Below, in pieces: positions 1-7,558 of a DNA stretch of 64,000 bases. Both the position numbers and the translations under genes were made by a program. This stretch comes from Streptomyces sp. NBC_01549. Lineage in GTDB: Bacteria > Actinomycetota > Actinomycetes > Streptomycetales > Streptomycetaceae. The DNA lies in NCBI RefSeq assembly GCF_026339955.1, contig NZ_JAPEPW010000001.1:5203001-5267000 (forward strand), written 5' to 3'. The stretch's first letter is position 1. Each line of letters opens with the position of its first letter. The notes below the pieces were generated by a model that saw only the letters and a program-made list of their open reading frames with translations, was not told where the DNA came from and made no database searches.

Positions 1-284
1 CGCAGCGGCCCCTGGTCCAGCTCGCGGCGCAGTTTCAGCGCCAGCCGGCCCGCCAGCTCGTGGCCCACCACAGCAGGCACCAGCACCGTCAGCACGGCCG
101 TCACCGTCGCCGCCGACGTCCCCGCCGCGACCAGGTCCATCATCCACGGCAACACCCATACGCCGATGACGGCACCGCCGACGAAACCGGCCAGCGAGAC
201 ACAGCCGGCGACCAGCCCGCGCCGGTAGCCGGACGCCGCGTAAGCAAGGATCACCAGCAACAGCAGGATGTCGAGCAGGTCCAC
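1..284 (-). CDS. MarP-family membrane serine protease, N-terminal fragment
   Basis: The gene runs off the left edge, so only the first 94 codons are visible. The translation starts VDLLDILLLLVILAYAASGY and carries at least three hydrophobic stretches, as in the CvpA-like membrane domain that precedes the trypsin-like domain in MarP proteases (periplasm-facing acid/oxidative-stress proteases of actinobacteria). The protease domain itself lies outside the window. The start is GTG at 284-282 with a GGCGG-type ribosome site just upstream. It is divergent from the secreted amidase gene that follows. Family assignment rests on the membrane domain only, so a plain CvpA-type protein cannot be excluded. 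Confidence 0.6.
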   Translation of the reverse strand, partial: MDLLDILLLLVILAYAASGYRRGLVAGCVSLAGFVGGAVIGVWVLPWMMDLVAAGTSAATVTAVLTVLVPAVVGHELAGRLALKLRRELDQGPL

Positions 285-471
285 GGAGCCGCCTTTCTCT
301 TGGGCCCCTTAGTACGTGTGGGGCGGGCCCAGTGATCAGGCACGCGCGCGGGGAGCCGGGAAACGGCCGAGCGCGCGTGGACCTGTAAAAACGTCCCGGA
401 CCAGGACGATGGTTCCACCAGGTGGCACAGCACACATCGCGGAGGGATCGGAACCGGGCCAGGGTGGCTCC

Positions 472-1281
472 ATGCGTGTCTTCCGAAAAGCGTGGGGGGC
501 ATGGACGCGGCCCACGCCGAGGGTGCGGGCGCGGCGCGCCGCCGTCGTGCTCGGGTGCGTGCCCGGTCTGCTCGCCGTGCTCGCGCTGGTGGTGTGTGTG
601 GCCGGGGTGGACCGGAAGGTCGTCGTGCCCGAACGGCCGGCGGCCGCGCCGCAGTCCGCGGTCACGCACCGCGCGGTGCGGCCGGTCATCGTGCCGCGGT
701 CGCGGTGGCTGGACGCCAGGAGCACACGCGCGCAGCCGCCCGCCCGCTACGACGACCACGTCGTCGCGGTCTTCGTGCACCACACCGACTCGCCGAACGC
801 GTACGAGTGCGCCGACGTGCCCCGCATCATCCGCTCCCTCTACGACGGTCAGACCGGTGTCCGGCGGTGGGACGACATCGGGTACAACTTCCTCGTCGAC
901 CGCTGCGGCACGATCTACGAAGGGCGGGCGGGAGGGGTCGAGCGGGCCGTCACCGGTGCGCATACGCAGGGGTTCAACCATGGCACCGCGGGGATCGCGG
1001 CCATCGGTACCTTCGGGGCGGGGACGCCGGTGCCGCGGGCGATGACCGAGGCGATCGCCGCGTTGGCGGCGTGGAAGCTGGGGCTGTCCGACGTGGACCC
1101 CCGTGCCACGGTGCGGCTCGTCTCCAGCAACGACCTCAGCCGGTACTCCGCCGGTACGGGTGCGGTCCTGCCCACGCTGGCCGGCCACGACGCCGGCTTC
1201 ATGACCAACTGCCCCGGCGCCGCGCTGACGTCCCAACTCCCCCACATCCGAGCCCGAGCCGCCCACCTCCAGGGCCGCTGA
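472..1281 (+). CDS. Secreted PGRP-type N-acetylmuramoyl-L-alanine amidase
   Basis: A 269-residue protein predicted to cut the amide bond between N-acetylmuramic acid and the stem peptide in the cell wall. The N-terminus is basic and followed by a hydrophobic segment (about residues 25-45), consistent with a signal or anchor. The rest matches an amidase_2/PGRP domain: FVHHTDSPN supplies the first zinc histidine, GYNFLVDRCGTIYEGR is the typical core, GAHTQGFN follows, and the C-terminal LAGHDAGFMTNCPG supplies the remaining zinc histidine and cysteine. The ATG at 472 was chosen because AGGGTGG precedes it at good distance; an in-frame start at 316 would add a non-conserved, arginine-rich extension. 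It stands alone between the MarP-like gene and a small secreted-protein gene. Confidence 0.88.
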   Translation: MRVFRKAWGAWTRPTPRVRARRAAVVLGCVPGLLAVLALVVCVAGVDRKVVVPERPAAAPQSAVTHRAVRPVIVPRSRWLDARSTRAQPPARYDDHVVAVFVHHTDSPNAYECADVPRIIRSLYDGQTGVRRWDDIGYNFLVDRCGTIYEGRAGGVERAVTGAHTQGFNHGTAGIAAIGTFGAGTPVPRAMTEAIAALAAWKLGLSDVDPRATVRLVSSNDLSRYSAGTGAVLPTLAGHDAGFMTNCPGAALTSQLPHIRARAAHLQGR

Positions 1282-1381
1282 CCACGAACGTGTTCACAGA
1301 CAGGCCACAGTCGGGTCAACGGTGTCTCAGATCGCCGCTCTCTAACGTTCTTCTCGTAACAGCCGACTGGAGGTGGGGAAG

Positions 1382-1650
1382 ATGAGCAGCAGGCGTACTG
1401 AGAAGACGGGCAAGGCGAACAAGGCGGCCGGTGCGGGGGGTTGGAACACCGCTTTGCGGACCCCGTGGACCGTGGCGTGCGCCGTGGTGGCGGTCCTCGT
1501 GGGCCCGCCGCGGCCACCGCCTCGGCACTGGACCGAGCCAACGCCGCACCCCCGTACCACGCCCACGAGAACCACGGGACACACCTCCCGTACGTCACCC
1601 CGTACGCCACACTGCCTCAGCCCCTGAAGCGCTCCCACAGCCTGGGATAG
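1382..1650 (+). pseudogene. Small secreted protein gene with apparent one-base frameshift
   Basis: An ideal ribosome site (GGAGGTGG) precedes ATG at 1382. The product starts MSSRRTEKTGKANKAAG and enters a hydrophobic run (TPWTVACAVVAVLVG) that looks like a signal peptide. In the starting frame the rest is a proline/arginine/threonine-rich tail ending at 1627. Shifting by one base near 1502 gives PAAATASALDRANAAPPYHA, a natural signal-peptide end with an AxA-type cleavage site. That frame keeps strong G/C third positions to a stop at 1650. I infer a one-base deletion, either a true mutation or a sequencing error. The joined product would be about 89 residues and of unknown function. Its 3' end overlaps the convergent DUF4240 gene. 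Confidence 0.5.
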
Positions 1651-2135
1651 CGCTCGGAGAGCACGGACTCGTTCTCGAAGTCGAGCGGCGTACCCTCCGG
1701 CTCGGGCGGCGCCGGCGGAATGCCGAGGTCGGGCGAGACGACCCCGGTCAGCTGCTCGTACGCCTCGTCCGCGGCGTAACCGAGTTCCTCACCGTCCCCG
1801 TCGAGATCCTCGTCGAAGTCCTCCAGGAGGTCGGCGAGCGCGTCGGGATCGTGCATCGCGCCCTCGAAGACCTCCCGGCCCTGGCCGATCAGCCAGCAGC
1901 GGAAGAAGTCGAAGGCGTCGTCGCTCACCCCGTCGAGCAGGACCCACGCCGCGCCCCACAGATCCCAGCGGTAGGCGCGGTTGTAGCGGGCCTCGAAGTG
2001 ACGGGCGAAGTCGAGCACGGCGTCCGGGTCCAGCTGGACGAGCCGCTCCACGAGCAGGTCGGCGTGGTCCTCGGGGTCGCCCTCGACGGCCTCGCGGGTC
2101 GTGTCCACCAGCTCCCAGAACTCCGTCTCGTCCAT
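1617..2135 (-). CDS. DUF4240 domain protein
   Basis: A 172-residue acidic cytoplasmic protein starting MDETEFWELVDTTREA. The opening, the RAYRWDLWGAAWVLLDG core and the DAFDFFRCWLIGQGREVFE block are typical of DUF4240 proteins, which are common in Streptomyces and have no assigned reaction. No signal peptide or membrane segment is visible. ATG at 2135 is used; a GTG one codon upstream (2138) is equally possible and neither has a strong ribosome site. The 3' end overlaps the small secreted-protein gene in convergent orientation. No operon partner is evident. Confidence 0.85.
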   Translation of the reverse strand: MDETEFWELVDTTREAVEGDPEDHADLLVERLVQLDPDAVLDFARHFEARYNRAYRWDLWGAAWVLLDGVSDDAFDFFRCWLIGQGREVFEGAMHDPDALADLLEDFDEDLDGDGEELGYAADEAYEQLTGVVSPDLGIPPAPPEPEGTPLDFENESVLSERYPRLWERFRG

Positions 2136-2225
2136 CACGGGTCCAGCATCGGGCCTGAACGGGAGTGACGCACGCGGAGTGCCGCAGATTGTTATGCGTG
2201 CACATGCCGACGGTAAAACCGCGGG

Positions 2226-3239
2226 CTACGAGGCGTTTTCCCGGTACAGCGCCGCCAGCCGTACCGCGTCCCCCGCGAAACGGTCCCGCAGCGCCGCAGG
2301 CGAGAGCACCTCCACCTCGGGCCCGAGCCCCGTCAGTTGCGCATGGGCGACCTCCTCGGACTCGACGGGGAGGGTGACCGTCACCCAGCCCCGCCCGTCG
2401 GGGTCACCGCACCCGCCCAGCGCCTGTCTCGCGGACGCGGGGTCGACGGCGTACGGAAGTCTCCGCACGCCCTCCGGAGACAGCCGCACGACGGCCTGCG
2501 CCCGCAGGATGGACCGCGCGAACTGCCCGGCCCGCTCGGCCCAGAACCCGGACAGGTCGAACCCCGCCTCCCGGGTGAAGCACTCCGCGGAGGGCCGCAA
2601 CTGGGTGAAGCGGTCGATGCGGTAGACCCGGAAGGGGCCGGGTCCGTCCTGCCGGGGTCCGTCCTGCCCGGGTTCGGGCACCCGCGCGCACAGGTACCAG
2701 ATCCCCGCCTTCAGCACGAGCCCGTACGGTTCGAGGACCCGCTCCACCTCGGCCGTCCCGCGTCGGTACCCCGCGATGATCCGACGGTCGTCCCAGACCG
2801 CCTCCGCGATCGCGGGCAGCAGCTCGGGCGTCTCCGGCTCGTTGAACCAGGCGGGCGCGTCCAGATGGAACCGCTGTCCCGCCGCCAGCGAGGCGTCCCG
2901 CAGGGAGGGGAGGAGGGCGGCGGACACCTTCAGACGGGCGGCCGAGGCGGCGTCCTGAAGACCCATGTCCCGCAGGGCCCCCGGCACGCCGCTCAGGAAC
3001 AGCGCCTCCGCCTCCGTCCGCGCCAGGCCCGTGAGCCTGGTGCGGTAGCCGCCGATCAGGCGATAGCCCCCGGTCCTGCCCCGATCGGCGTACACCGGAA
3101 TGCCCGCCTCCGACAGCGCCTGCGCGTCCCGCGTGATGGTCCGCTCGGACACCTCGAGCTCCCGCGCCAGCTCGGCGGCGGTCATCGACGGCCGCGACTG
3201 GAGCAGCAGCACCATCTTGATCAGGCGGGCAGCGCGCAT
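2226..3239 (-). CDS. WYL-domain (YafY-type) transcriptional regulator
   Basis: A 337-residue DNA-binding regulator. The N-terminus has an HTH_11 helix-turn-helix (MTAAELARELEVSERTITRD, about residues 19-38) followed by the GYRL wing. The middle contains the WYL ligand-sensing domain, with the diagnostic tripeptide in KAGIWYLCARV, and the C-terminus matches the WCX extension. WYL proteins are thought to bind nucleic-acid-like or nucleotide ligands. The start is ATG at 3239. It lies alone, downstream of aceE on the same strand but beyond a strong terminator, so it is not likely to be in the aceE transcript. Its target genes cannot be told from context. Confidence 0.9.
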   Translation of the reverse strand: MRAARLIKMVLLLQSRPSMTAAELARELEVSERTITRDAQALSEAGIPVYADRGRTGGYRLIGGYRTRLTGLARTEAEALFLSGVPGALRDMGLQDAASAARLKVSAALLPSLRDASLAAGQRFHLDAPAWFNEPETPELLPAIAEAVWDDRRIIAGYRRGTAEVERVLEPYGLVLKAGIWYLCARVPEPGQDGPRQDGPGPFRVYRIDRFTQLRPSAECFTREAGFDLSGFWAERAGQFARSILRAQAVVRLSPEGVRRLPYAVDPASARQALGGCGDPDGRGWVTVTLPVESEEVAHAQLTGLGPEVEVLSPAALRDRFAGDAVRLAALYRENAS

Positions 3240-3312
3240 ACGGCCATGATGCCGGGCCCCACTGACAACGAAGGGGCGCGCCGGAAGGCCGAGGGTGCCC
3301 CGGAACGCCGAA

Positions 3313-3340
3313 GGGCGCGGCGGCCGTAGCCACCGCGCCC
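3313..3340 (-). terminator. Terminator after aceE
   Basis: Near-perfect stem GGGCGCGG-C-GGC / GCC-A-CCGCGCCC around a CGTA loop, 21 bp past the aceE stop and before the WYL regulator start. It has no T-tract, as is usual in Streptomyces. Confidence 0.7.
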
Positions 3341-3360
3341 CTCATGAAACAGGCCGACCG

Positions 3361-6063
3361 TCAGAGCCCGTAGCGCTCCCGCGCTTCCTTCACCGCGGAC
3401 GCCTTGACCTCGCCCCGCCGTGCCAGCTGCGCCAGCGCCGCGACGACGATCGACTGCGCGTCGACGCCGAAGTGGCGACGGGCCGCCGCACGGGTGTCGG
3501 AGATGCCGAAGCCGTCGGCACCGAGCGAGGAGTAGTCCTGCTCGACCCACTGCGCGATCTGGTCCGGGACCTGGCGCATGTAGTCGGAGACCGCGAGGAC
3601 CGGGCCCTCGGCGCCCTGCAGCGCCCGGCGGACGAACGGCACCCGCTCCTCGCCGCGCAGCAGGGCCGCGTCGGCCTCCAGCGCGTCGCGCCGCAGCTCC
3701 GTCCAGGAGGTCGCGGACCACACGTCGGCGGCCACGCCCCACTCCTCGGCGAGCAGCTTCTGCGCCTCGAGGGTCCAGTGGATCGCCGTGCCGGAGCCCA
3801 GCAGCTGGATGCGCGGGGCGTTGGCGACGGGGGACAGGCCCGCCGACTCGGCCGTGTTGAAGCGGTACAGGCCCTTGACGATGCCCTCGTCGACACCGAG
3901 GCCGCCCGGCTTGGCGGGCTGCGGCATCGGCTCGTTGTAGACCGTCAGGTAGTAGAAGACGTTCGAGTCCTCGCCCGGGGCCGCCTCGCCGTACATCCGG
4001 CGCAGACCGTCCTTGACGATCGTCGCGATCTCGTACGCGAACGCCGGGTCGTAGGACAGGGCGGCCGGGTTGGTCGCGGCGATGACCGGGGAGTGGCCGT
4101 CGGCGTGCTGGAGGCCCTCGCCCGTCAGCGTCGTACGGCCGGCCGTGGCGCCGACCAGGAAGCCGCGGCCGAGCTGGTCGCCGAGCTGCCACATCTGGTC
4201 GGCCGTGCGCTGCCAGCCGAACATCGAGTAGAAGATGTAGAAGGGGATCATCGCTTCGCCGTGCGTGGCGTACGCGGTGGACGCGGCGATGAAGTCCGCC
4301 ATGGAGCCGGCCTCGGTGATCCCCTCGTTGAGGATCTGGCCGTCTGTGGCCTCCTTGTAGTACATCAGCTGGTCGCGGTCGACCGGCTCGTACGTCTGGC
4401 CCTTGGGCGAGTAGATGCCGAGGGAGGGGAAGAGGCTCTCCATGCCGAAGGTGCGCGCCTCGTCGGGGACGATCGGCACCCAGCGCTTGCCGGTCTGCTT
4501 GTCGCGGACCAGGTCCTTGACCAGGCGTACGAAGGCCATCGTCGTCGCGATGTTCTGCGAGCCGGAGCCCTTGTCGAAGGACGCGAACGCCTTGTCGGCG
4601 GGGGCGGGCAGCGGGGCGAGGGCGTGCGTACGGCGGGCCGGGGCCGGGCCGCCGAGGGCCGCGCGGCGCTCCTGGAGGTAACGGACCTCGGGGGCGTCGG
4701 TGCCCGGGTGGCCGTAGGGGACCACGCCGTCGATGAACTGGCTGTCGGAGATGGGGAGTTCGAGCAGGTCACGCATCTGCTTGAACTCGTCCACCGACAG
4801 CTTCTTCATCTGGTGGTTGGCGTTCTTGGACGCGAAGCCCTTGCCGAGCGTGAAGCCCTTGACCGTCTGGGCCAGGATCACCGTCGGCGCGCCCTTGTGG
4901 GCGAGGGCGGCGCGGTAGGCCGCGTACACCTTGCGCGGCTCGTGACCACCGCGGGAGATGTGGAAGCACTCAAGGATCTTGTCGTCGCTGAGCAGCTTCG
5001 CCATCTCGACGAGGGCCGGGTCGGAGCCGAAGAAGTCCTGGCGGATGTAGGCGGCGTCGCGGGTCTGGTACGTCTGTACCTGAGCGTCGGGTACCTCGCG
5101 CAGACGGCGTACGAGCGCGCCCGTGGTGTCGAGCTGGAACAGCTCGTCCCAGGCCGAGCCCCACAGCGACTTCACGACGTTCCAGCCGGAGCCGCGGAAC
5201 CGGGCCTCCAGCTCCTGCACGATCTTGAAGTTGGCGCGGACCGGGCCGTCGAGGCGCTGCAGGTTGCAGTTGATGACGAAGGTCAGGTTGTCCAGGCCCT
5301 CGCGGGAGGCGAGCGTGAGTGCGGCCGTCGACTCCGGCTCGTCCATCTCGCCGTCGCCGAGGAACGCCCACACGTGGGACTGCGAGACGTCCTTGATGCC
5401 GCGGCTGGTCAGATAGCGGTTGAAGCGCGCCTGGTAGATCGCCGACAGCGGGCCGAGGCCCATCGAGACGGTCGGGAACTCCCAGAGCCAGGGCAGGCGC
5501 CGCGGGTGCGGGTACGACGGGAGGCCGTTGCCGCCCGCCTCCTGGCGGAAATTGTCGAGCTGCTGCTCGTTCAGCCGGCCGTCGAGGAAGGCGCGGGCGT
5601 AGATGCCGGGGGAGGCGTGGCCCTGGATGTAGAGCTGGTCGCCGGAGCCGTCCCCTTCCTTGCCCTTGAAGAAGTGGTTGAAGCCGATCTCGTAGAGCCA
5701 GGCCGCGGAGGCGAAGGTGGCGATGTGGCCGCCGACGCCGGCTTTCGCGCCCCGGGTCACCATCGCCGCCGCGTTCCAGCGGTTCCAGGCGGTGATCCGG
5801 GCCTCCATCGCCGCGTCGCCGTCCACGCTGGGCTCGGCGGCGGTGGGGATGGTGTTGACGTAGTCGGTCTCAAGCAGCTTGGGCAGCGCGAGACCGTTGC
5901 CCTGGGCGCGCTCCAGGGTGCGGCGCATCAGGTACGCGGCACGGTGCGGCCCGGCCGCCTGGGTGACGGCGTCCAGGGAGGCCTGCCATTCGGCGGTCTC
6001 CTCGGGGTCGCGGTCCGGGAGCTGGTCGAGCTCGCTCGGCTGGATAGCGGTGGGGTCGGTCAT
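3361..6063 (-). CDS. aceE: Pyruvate dehydrogenase E1 component, homodimeric type
   Basis: A 900-residue thiamine-diphosphate enzyme that decarboxylates pyruvate and transfers the acetyl group to the lipoyl arm of E2 in the pyruvate dehydrogenase complex. Length and sequence fit the single-chain AceE type used by actinobacteria. The ThDP/Mg site is seen as FLGDGEMDEPES (about residue 234) with the downstream VINCNLQRLDGPV. ATG at 6063 has a good GGAAGG site. The gene is monocistronic: a terminator follows and about 250 bp separate it from the upstream GntR gene. That gap holds a perfect palindrome that is a likely control site. E2 (sucB) and E3 (lpd) lie just upstream on the same strand. Confidence 0.97.
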   Translation of the reverse strand: MTDPTAIQPSELDQLPDRDPEETAEWQASLDAVTQAAGPHRAAYLMRRTLERAQGNGLALPKLLETDYVNTIPTAAEPSVDGDAAMEARITAWNRWNAAAMVTRGAKAGVGGHIATFASAAWLYEIGFNHFFKGKEGDGSGDQLYIQGHASPGIYARAFLDGRLNEQQLDNFRQEAGGNGLPSYPHPRRLPWLWEFPTVSMGLGPLSAIYQARFNRYLTSRGIKDVSQSHVWAFLGDGEMDEPESTAALTLASREGLDNLTFVINCNLQRLDGPVRANFKIVQELEARFRGSGWNVVKSLWGSAWDELFQLDTTGALVRRLREVPDAQVQTYQTRDAAYIRQDFFGSDPALVEMAKLLSDDKILECFHISRGGHEPRKVYAAYRAALAHKGAPTVILAQTVKGFTLGKGFASKNANHQMKKLSVDEFKQMRDLLELPISDSQFIDGVVPYGHPGTDAPEVRYLQERRAALGGPAPARRTHALAPLPAPADKAFASFDKGSGSQNIATTMAFVRLVKDLVRDKQTGKRWVPIVPDEARTFGMESLFPSLGIYSPKGQTYEPVDRDQLMYYKEATDGQILNEGITEAGSMADFIAASTAYATHGEAMIPFYIFYSMFGWQRTADQMWQLGDQLGRGFLVGATAGRTTLTGEGLQHADGHSPVIAATNPAALSYDPAFAYEIATIVKDGLRRMYGEAAPGEDSNVFYYLTVYNEPMPQPAKPGGLGVDEGIVKGLYRFNTAESAGLSPVANAPRIQLLGSGTAIHWTLEAQKLLAEEWGVAADVWSATSWTELRRDALEADAALLRGEERVPFVRRALQGAEGPVLAVSDYMRQVPDQIAQWVEQDYSSLGADGFGISDTRAAARRHFGVDAQSIVVAALAQLARRGEVKASAVKEARERYGL

Positions 6064-6178
6064 TGCGCCGCCTTCCGGAGTCGAAGGGGTTCCCTACGAG
6101 GGTTGTTCGGGTGCCCTTTGTCTTTGGCAGGACAGGGCGGCGGGCTCTGGTGAAAGCCCACCGATGACTCTAACTCCC

Positions 6179-6195
6179 TGATCGATGATCGATCA
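6179..6195. promoter_or_regulatory. Perfect palindrome upstream of aceE, likely operator
   Basis: TGATCGAT-G-ATCGATCA is a perfect 8+1+8 inverted repeat lying 116 bp before the aceE start codon, in the gap between aceE and the GntR/FCD regulator gene. The position and symmetry suit binding by a dimeric regulator, and the adjacent GntR protein is the first candidate. This is inference from position; I know of no published match. Confidence 0.5.
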
Positions 6196-6317
6196 AAGGG
6201 TTGAAGCCGAAAACCTCTTCGTATCGCGAAAGTCGGCACGGGGTGCCTTGACGGCAGGCACCGGGTGCCTTGGATTCCCAGGGTTTCCCCAGGTGAGCGT
6301 GGGTGTGCTCGGCTGTG

Positions 6318-6941
6318 TCACGGGCGCGGCGCGCAGCCCAGCACGTGTGCCTTCACCAGGTCGGCGATCAGTGGATCCCGGCGCCGGAAGGCGTCCACGA
6401 GCGCCTCGTGCTCCTCCGCGTACGACTGCTGGACGGTTCCCAGCCAGCGGATGGACAGGGCGGTGAAGACCTCGATGCCCAGGCCCTCCCAGGTGTGCAG
6501 GAGGACGGAGTTGCCCGCGGCGCGCACGAGTTCGCGGTGGAAGGCGACGGTGTGGCGGACCTGGCCGGTGCCGTCCGACAGCCGGTCGGCCTCGTACAGC
6601 GCCGCGACGTGCGGCTCCAGGGCCGAGCAGTCCTGGGCGAGCCGCTCGGCCGCCAGTTCGGCCGCGATGGCCTCCAGACCGGCCCGTACGGGGTAGCTCT
6701 CCTCCAGGTCGGCGGCCGTCAGGTTGCGCACGCGTACGCCCTTGTTGGGCGCCGACTCGATCAGCCGCAGCGACTCCAGCTCGCGCAGCGCCTCCCGGAC
6801 CGGGGTCTGGCTGACCTCCAGCTCGGTCGCGATCCGCCGCTCGACGATCCGCTCGCCCGGCTTCCAGCGCCCGCTGACGATCCCCTCCACGATGTGCTGG
6901 CGGATCTGTTCGCGCAGCGAGTGGACGACGGGCGCGGTCAT
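6318..6941 (-). CDS. GntR-family regulator with FCD sensor domain
   Basis: A 207-residue regulator. The N-terminal winged helix is clear (GERIVERRIATELEVSQTP then VREALRELESLRLIE, residues about 27-60), and the C-terminal all-helical FCD domain has the acidic and histidine residues that bind carboxylate ligands through a metal. FadR/PdhR/LldR relatives sense fatty acyl-CoA, pyruvate or lactate, so control of the neighbouring aceE is plausible. ATG at 6941 is preceded by AAGGAG; an in-frame upstream start at 7028 is unlikely. The upstream region contains TTGACCTTTAGACAA-like sequence that loosely resembles an FCD half-site pair, a possible autoregulatory site. Confidence 0.88.
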   Translation of the reverse strand: MTAPVVHSLREQIRQHIVEGIVSGRWKPGERIVERRIATELEVSQTPVREALRELESLRLIESAPNKGVRVRNLTAADLEESYPVRAGLEAIAAELAAERLAQDCSALEPHVAALYEADRLSDGTGQVRHTVAFHRELVRAAGNSVLLHTWEGLGIEVFTALSIRWLGTVQQSYAEEHEALVDAFRRRDPLIADLVKAHVLGCAPRP

Positions 6942-7231
6942 GACGGGCTCCTTCACTCGGGGCGGGCCGGCCCCTAGGGCGTTGACCTTTAGACAATAAG
7001 GCCGCAGCCCTGTCGGGGAGAGGCGCACGGGGGCGCTTTCCTGCAGGTGAGACGAGACTTACACGCTGTCAGAGCGGCCACGGCTGTAAAGACCCGTACC
7101 GGGTGGGATCCGGAGGCGTCACGTCCGTGTCACCCACAGAACCCGCGGACCCCGCACGGTGTGTGGGTCGGCACAGGGGTTTCGGCGCGGGGGCTCCCCC
7201 CCGGGGCTCGCGTGAACGGCAGGGGGTCGGC

Positions 7232-7558
7232 ATGGGCGGATGGGGACGGAAGCGGGGATTTCGCTGGGCAGCGGCGGCCGGGGCGGTCGTGGCCGTGGCA
7301 GCGTGCGGGCCCGTGGACACGGGGGCGGCCGCGCAGCCGGGTGTGACGCGGGCCCACGGTACCTCGGACGCCTCCGGCGGCGCGTGTGTCTTCGTCAAGC
7401 CGGACGGCGCGCAGAAGTTCGGGCACGTCGGCCGCGGTGACTCGGAGGGGAAACGCGAAGCCCCCGTCCGGAAGGTTCCGGACGGGGGCAGCGCGCGAGC
7501 GGGGGCTGTTACAGGCCGAGCTCGACCTCGAACTCGCCCGCCTCCAGGATCGCCTTGA
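7232..7558 (+). CDS. Short lipoprotein-like ORF, probably truncated
   Basis: ATG at 7232 has an AGGGGG site. The product begins MGGWGRKRGF, runs through a hydrophobic stretch and ends it with AVAACGPVD, a convincing lipobox with the cysteine at about residue 24. The segment ACVFVKPDGAQKFGHVG still looks protein-like with G/C third positions. From about 7437 the frame turns into charged, low-quality sequence that runs straight through the sucB terminator and into the 3' end of sucB. I infer that the original gene was longer and lost its 3' part; the function is unknown. It may alternatively be a frameshifted gene ending at TGA 7438-7440. Confidence 0.45.
   Translation: MGGWGRKRGFRWAAAAGAVVAVAACGPVDTGAAAQPGVTRAHGTSDASGGACVFVKPDGAQKFGHVGRGDSEGKREAPVRKVPDGGSARAGAVTGRARPRTRPPPGSP
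7460..7489 (-). terminator. Terminator after sucB
   Basis: Perfect 14-bp stem GCCCCCGTCCGGAA / TTCCGGACGGGGGC with a GG centre, 19 bp beyond the sucB stop. It also lies inside the 3' half of the truncated lipoprotein-like ORF on the other strand. Confidence 0.85.

Noticed and set aside
3295..6153. Long plus-strand reading frame (over 900 codons) opposite aceE
   Set aside because: It is the mirror of a strongly conserved gene; high G+C leaves few stops on the antisense frame, and its translation is repetitive Arg/Val/Gly/Leu with no domain.
6962..7005. GntR autoregulatory operator TTGACCTTTAGACAA
   Set aside because: Only the outer three bases of each side pair, so the symmetry is too weak to list as a site.
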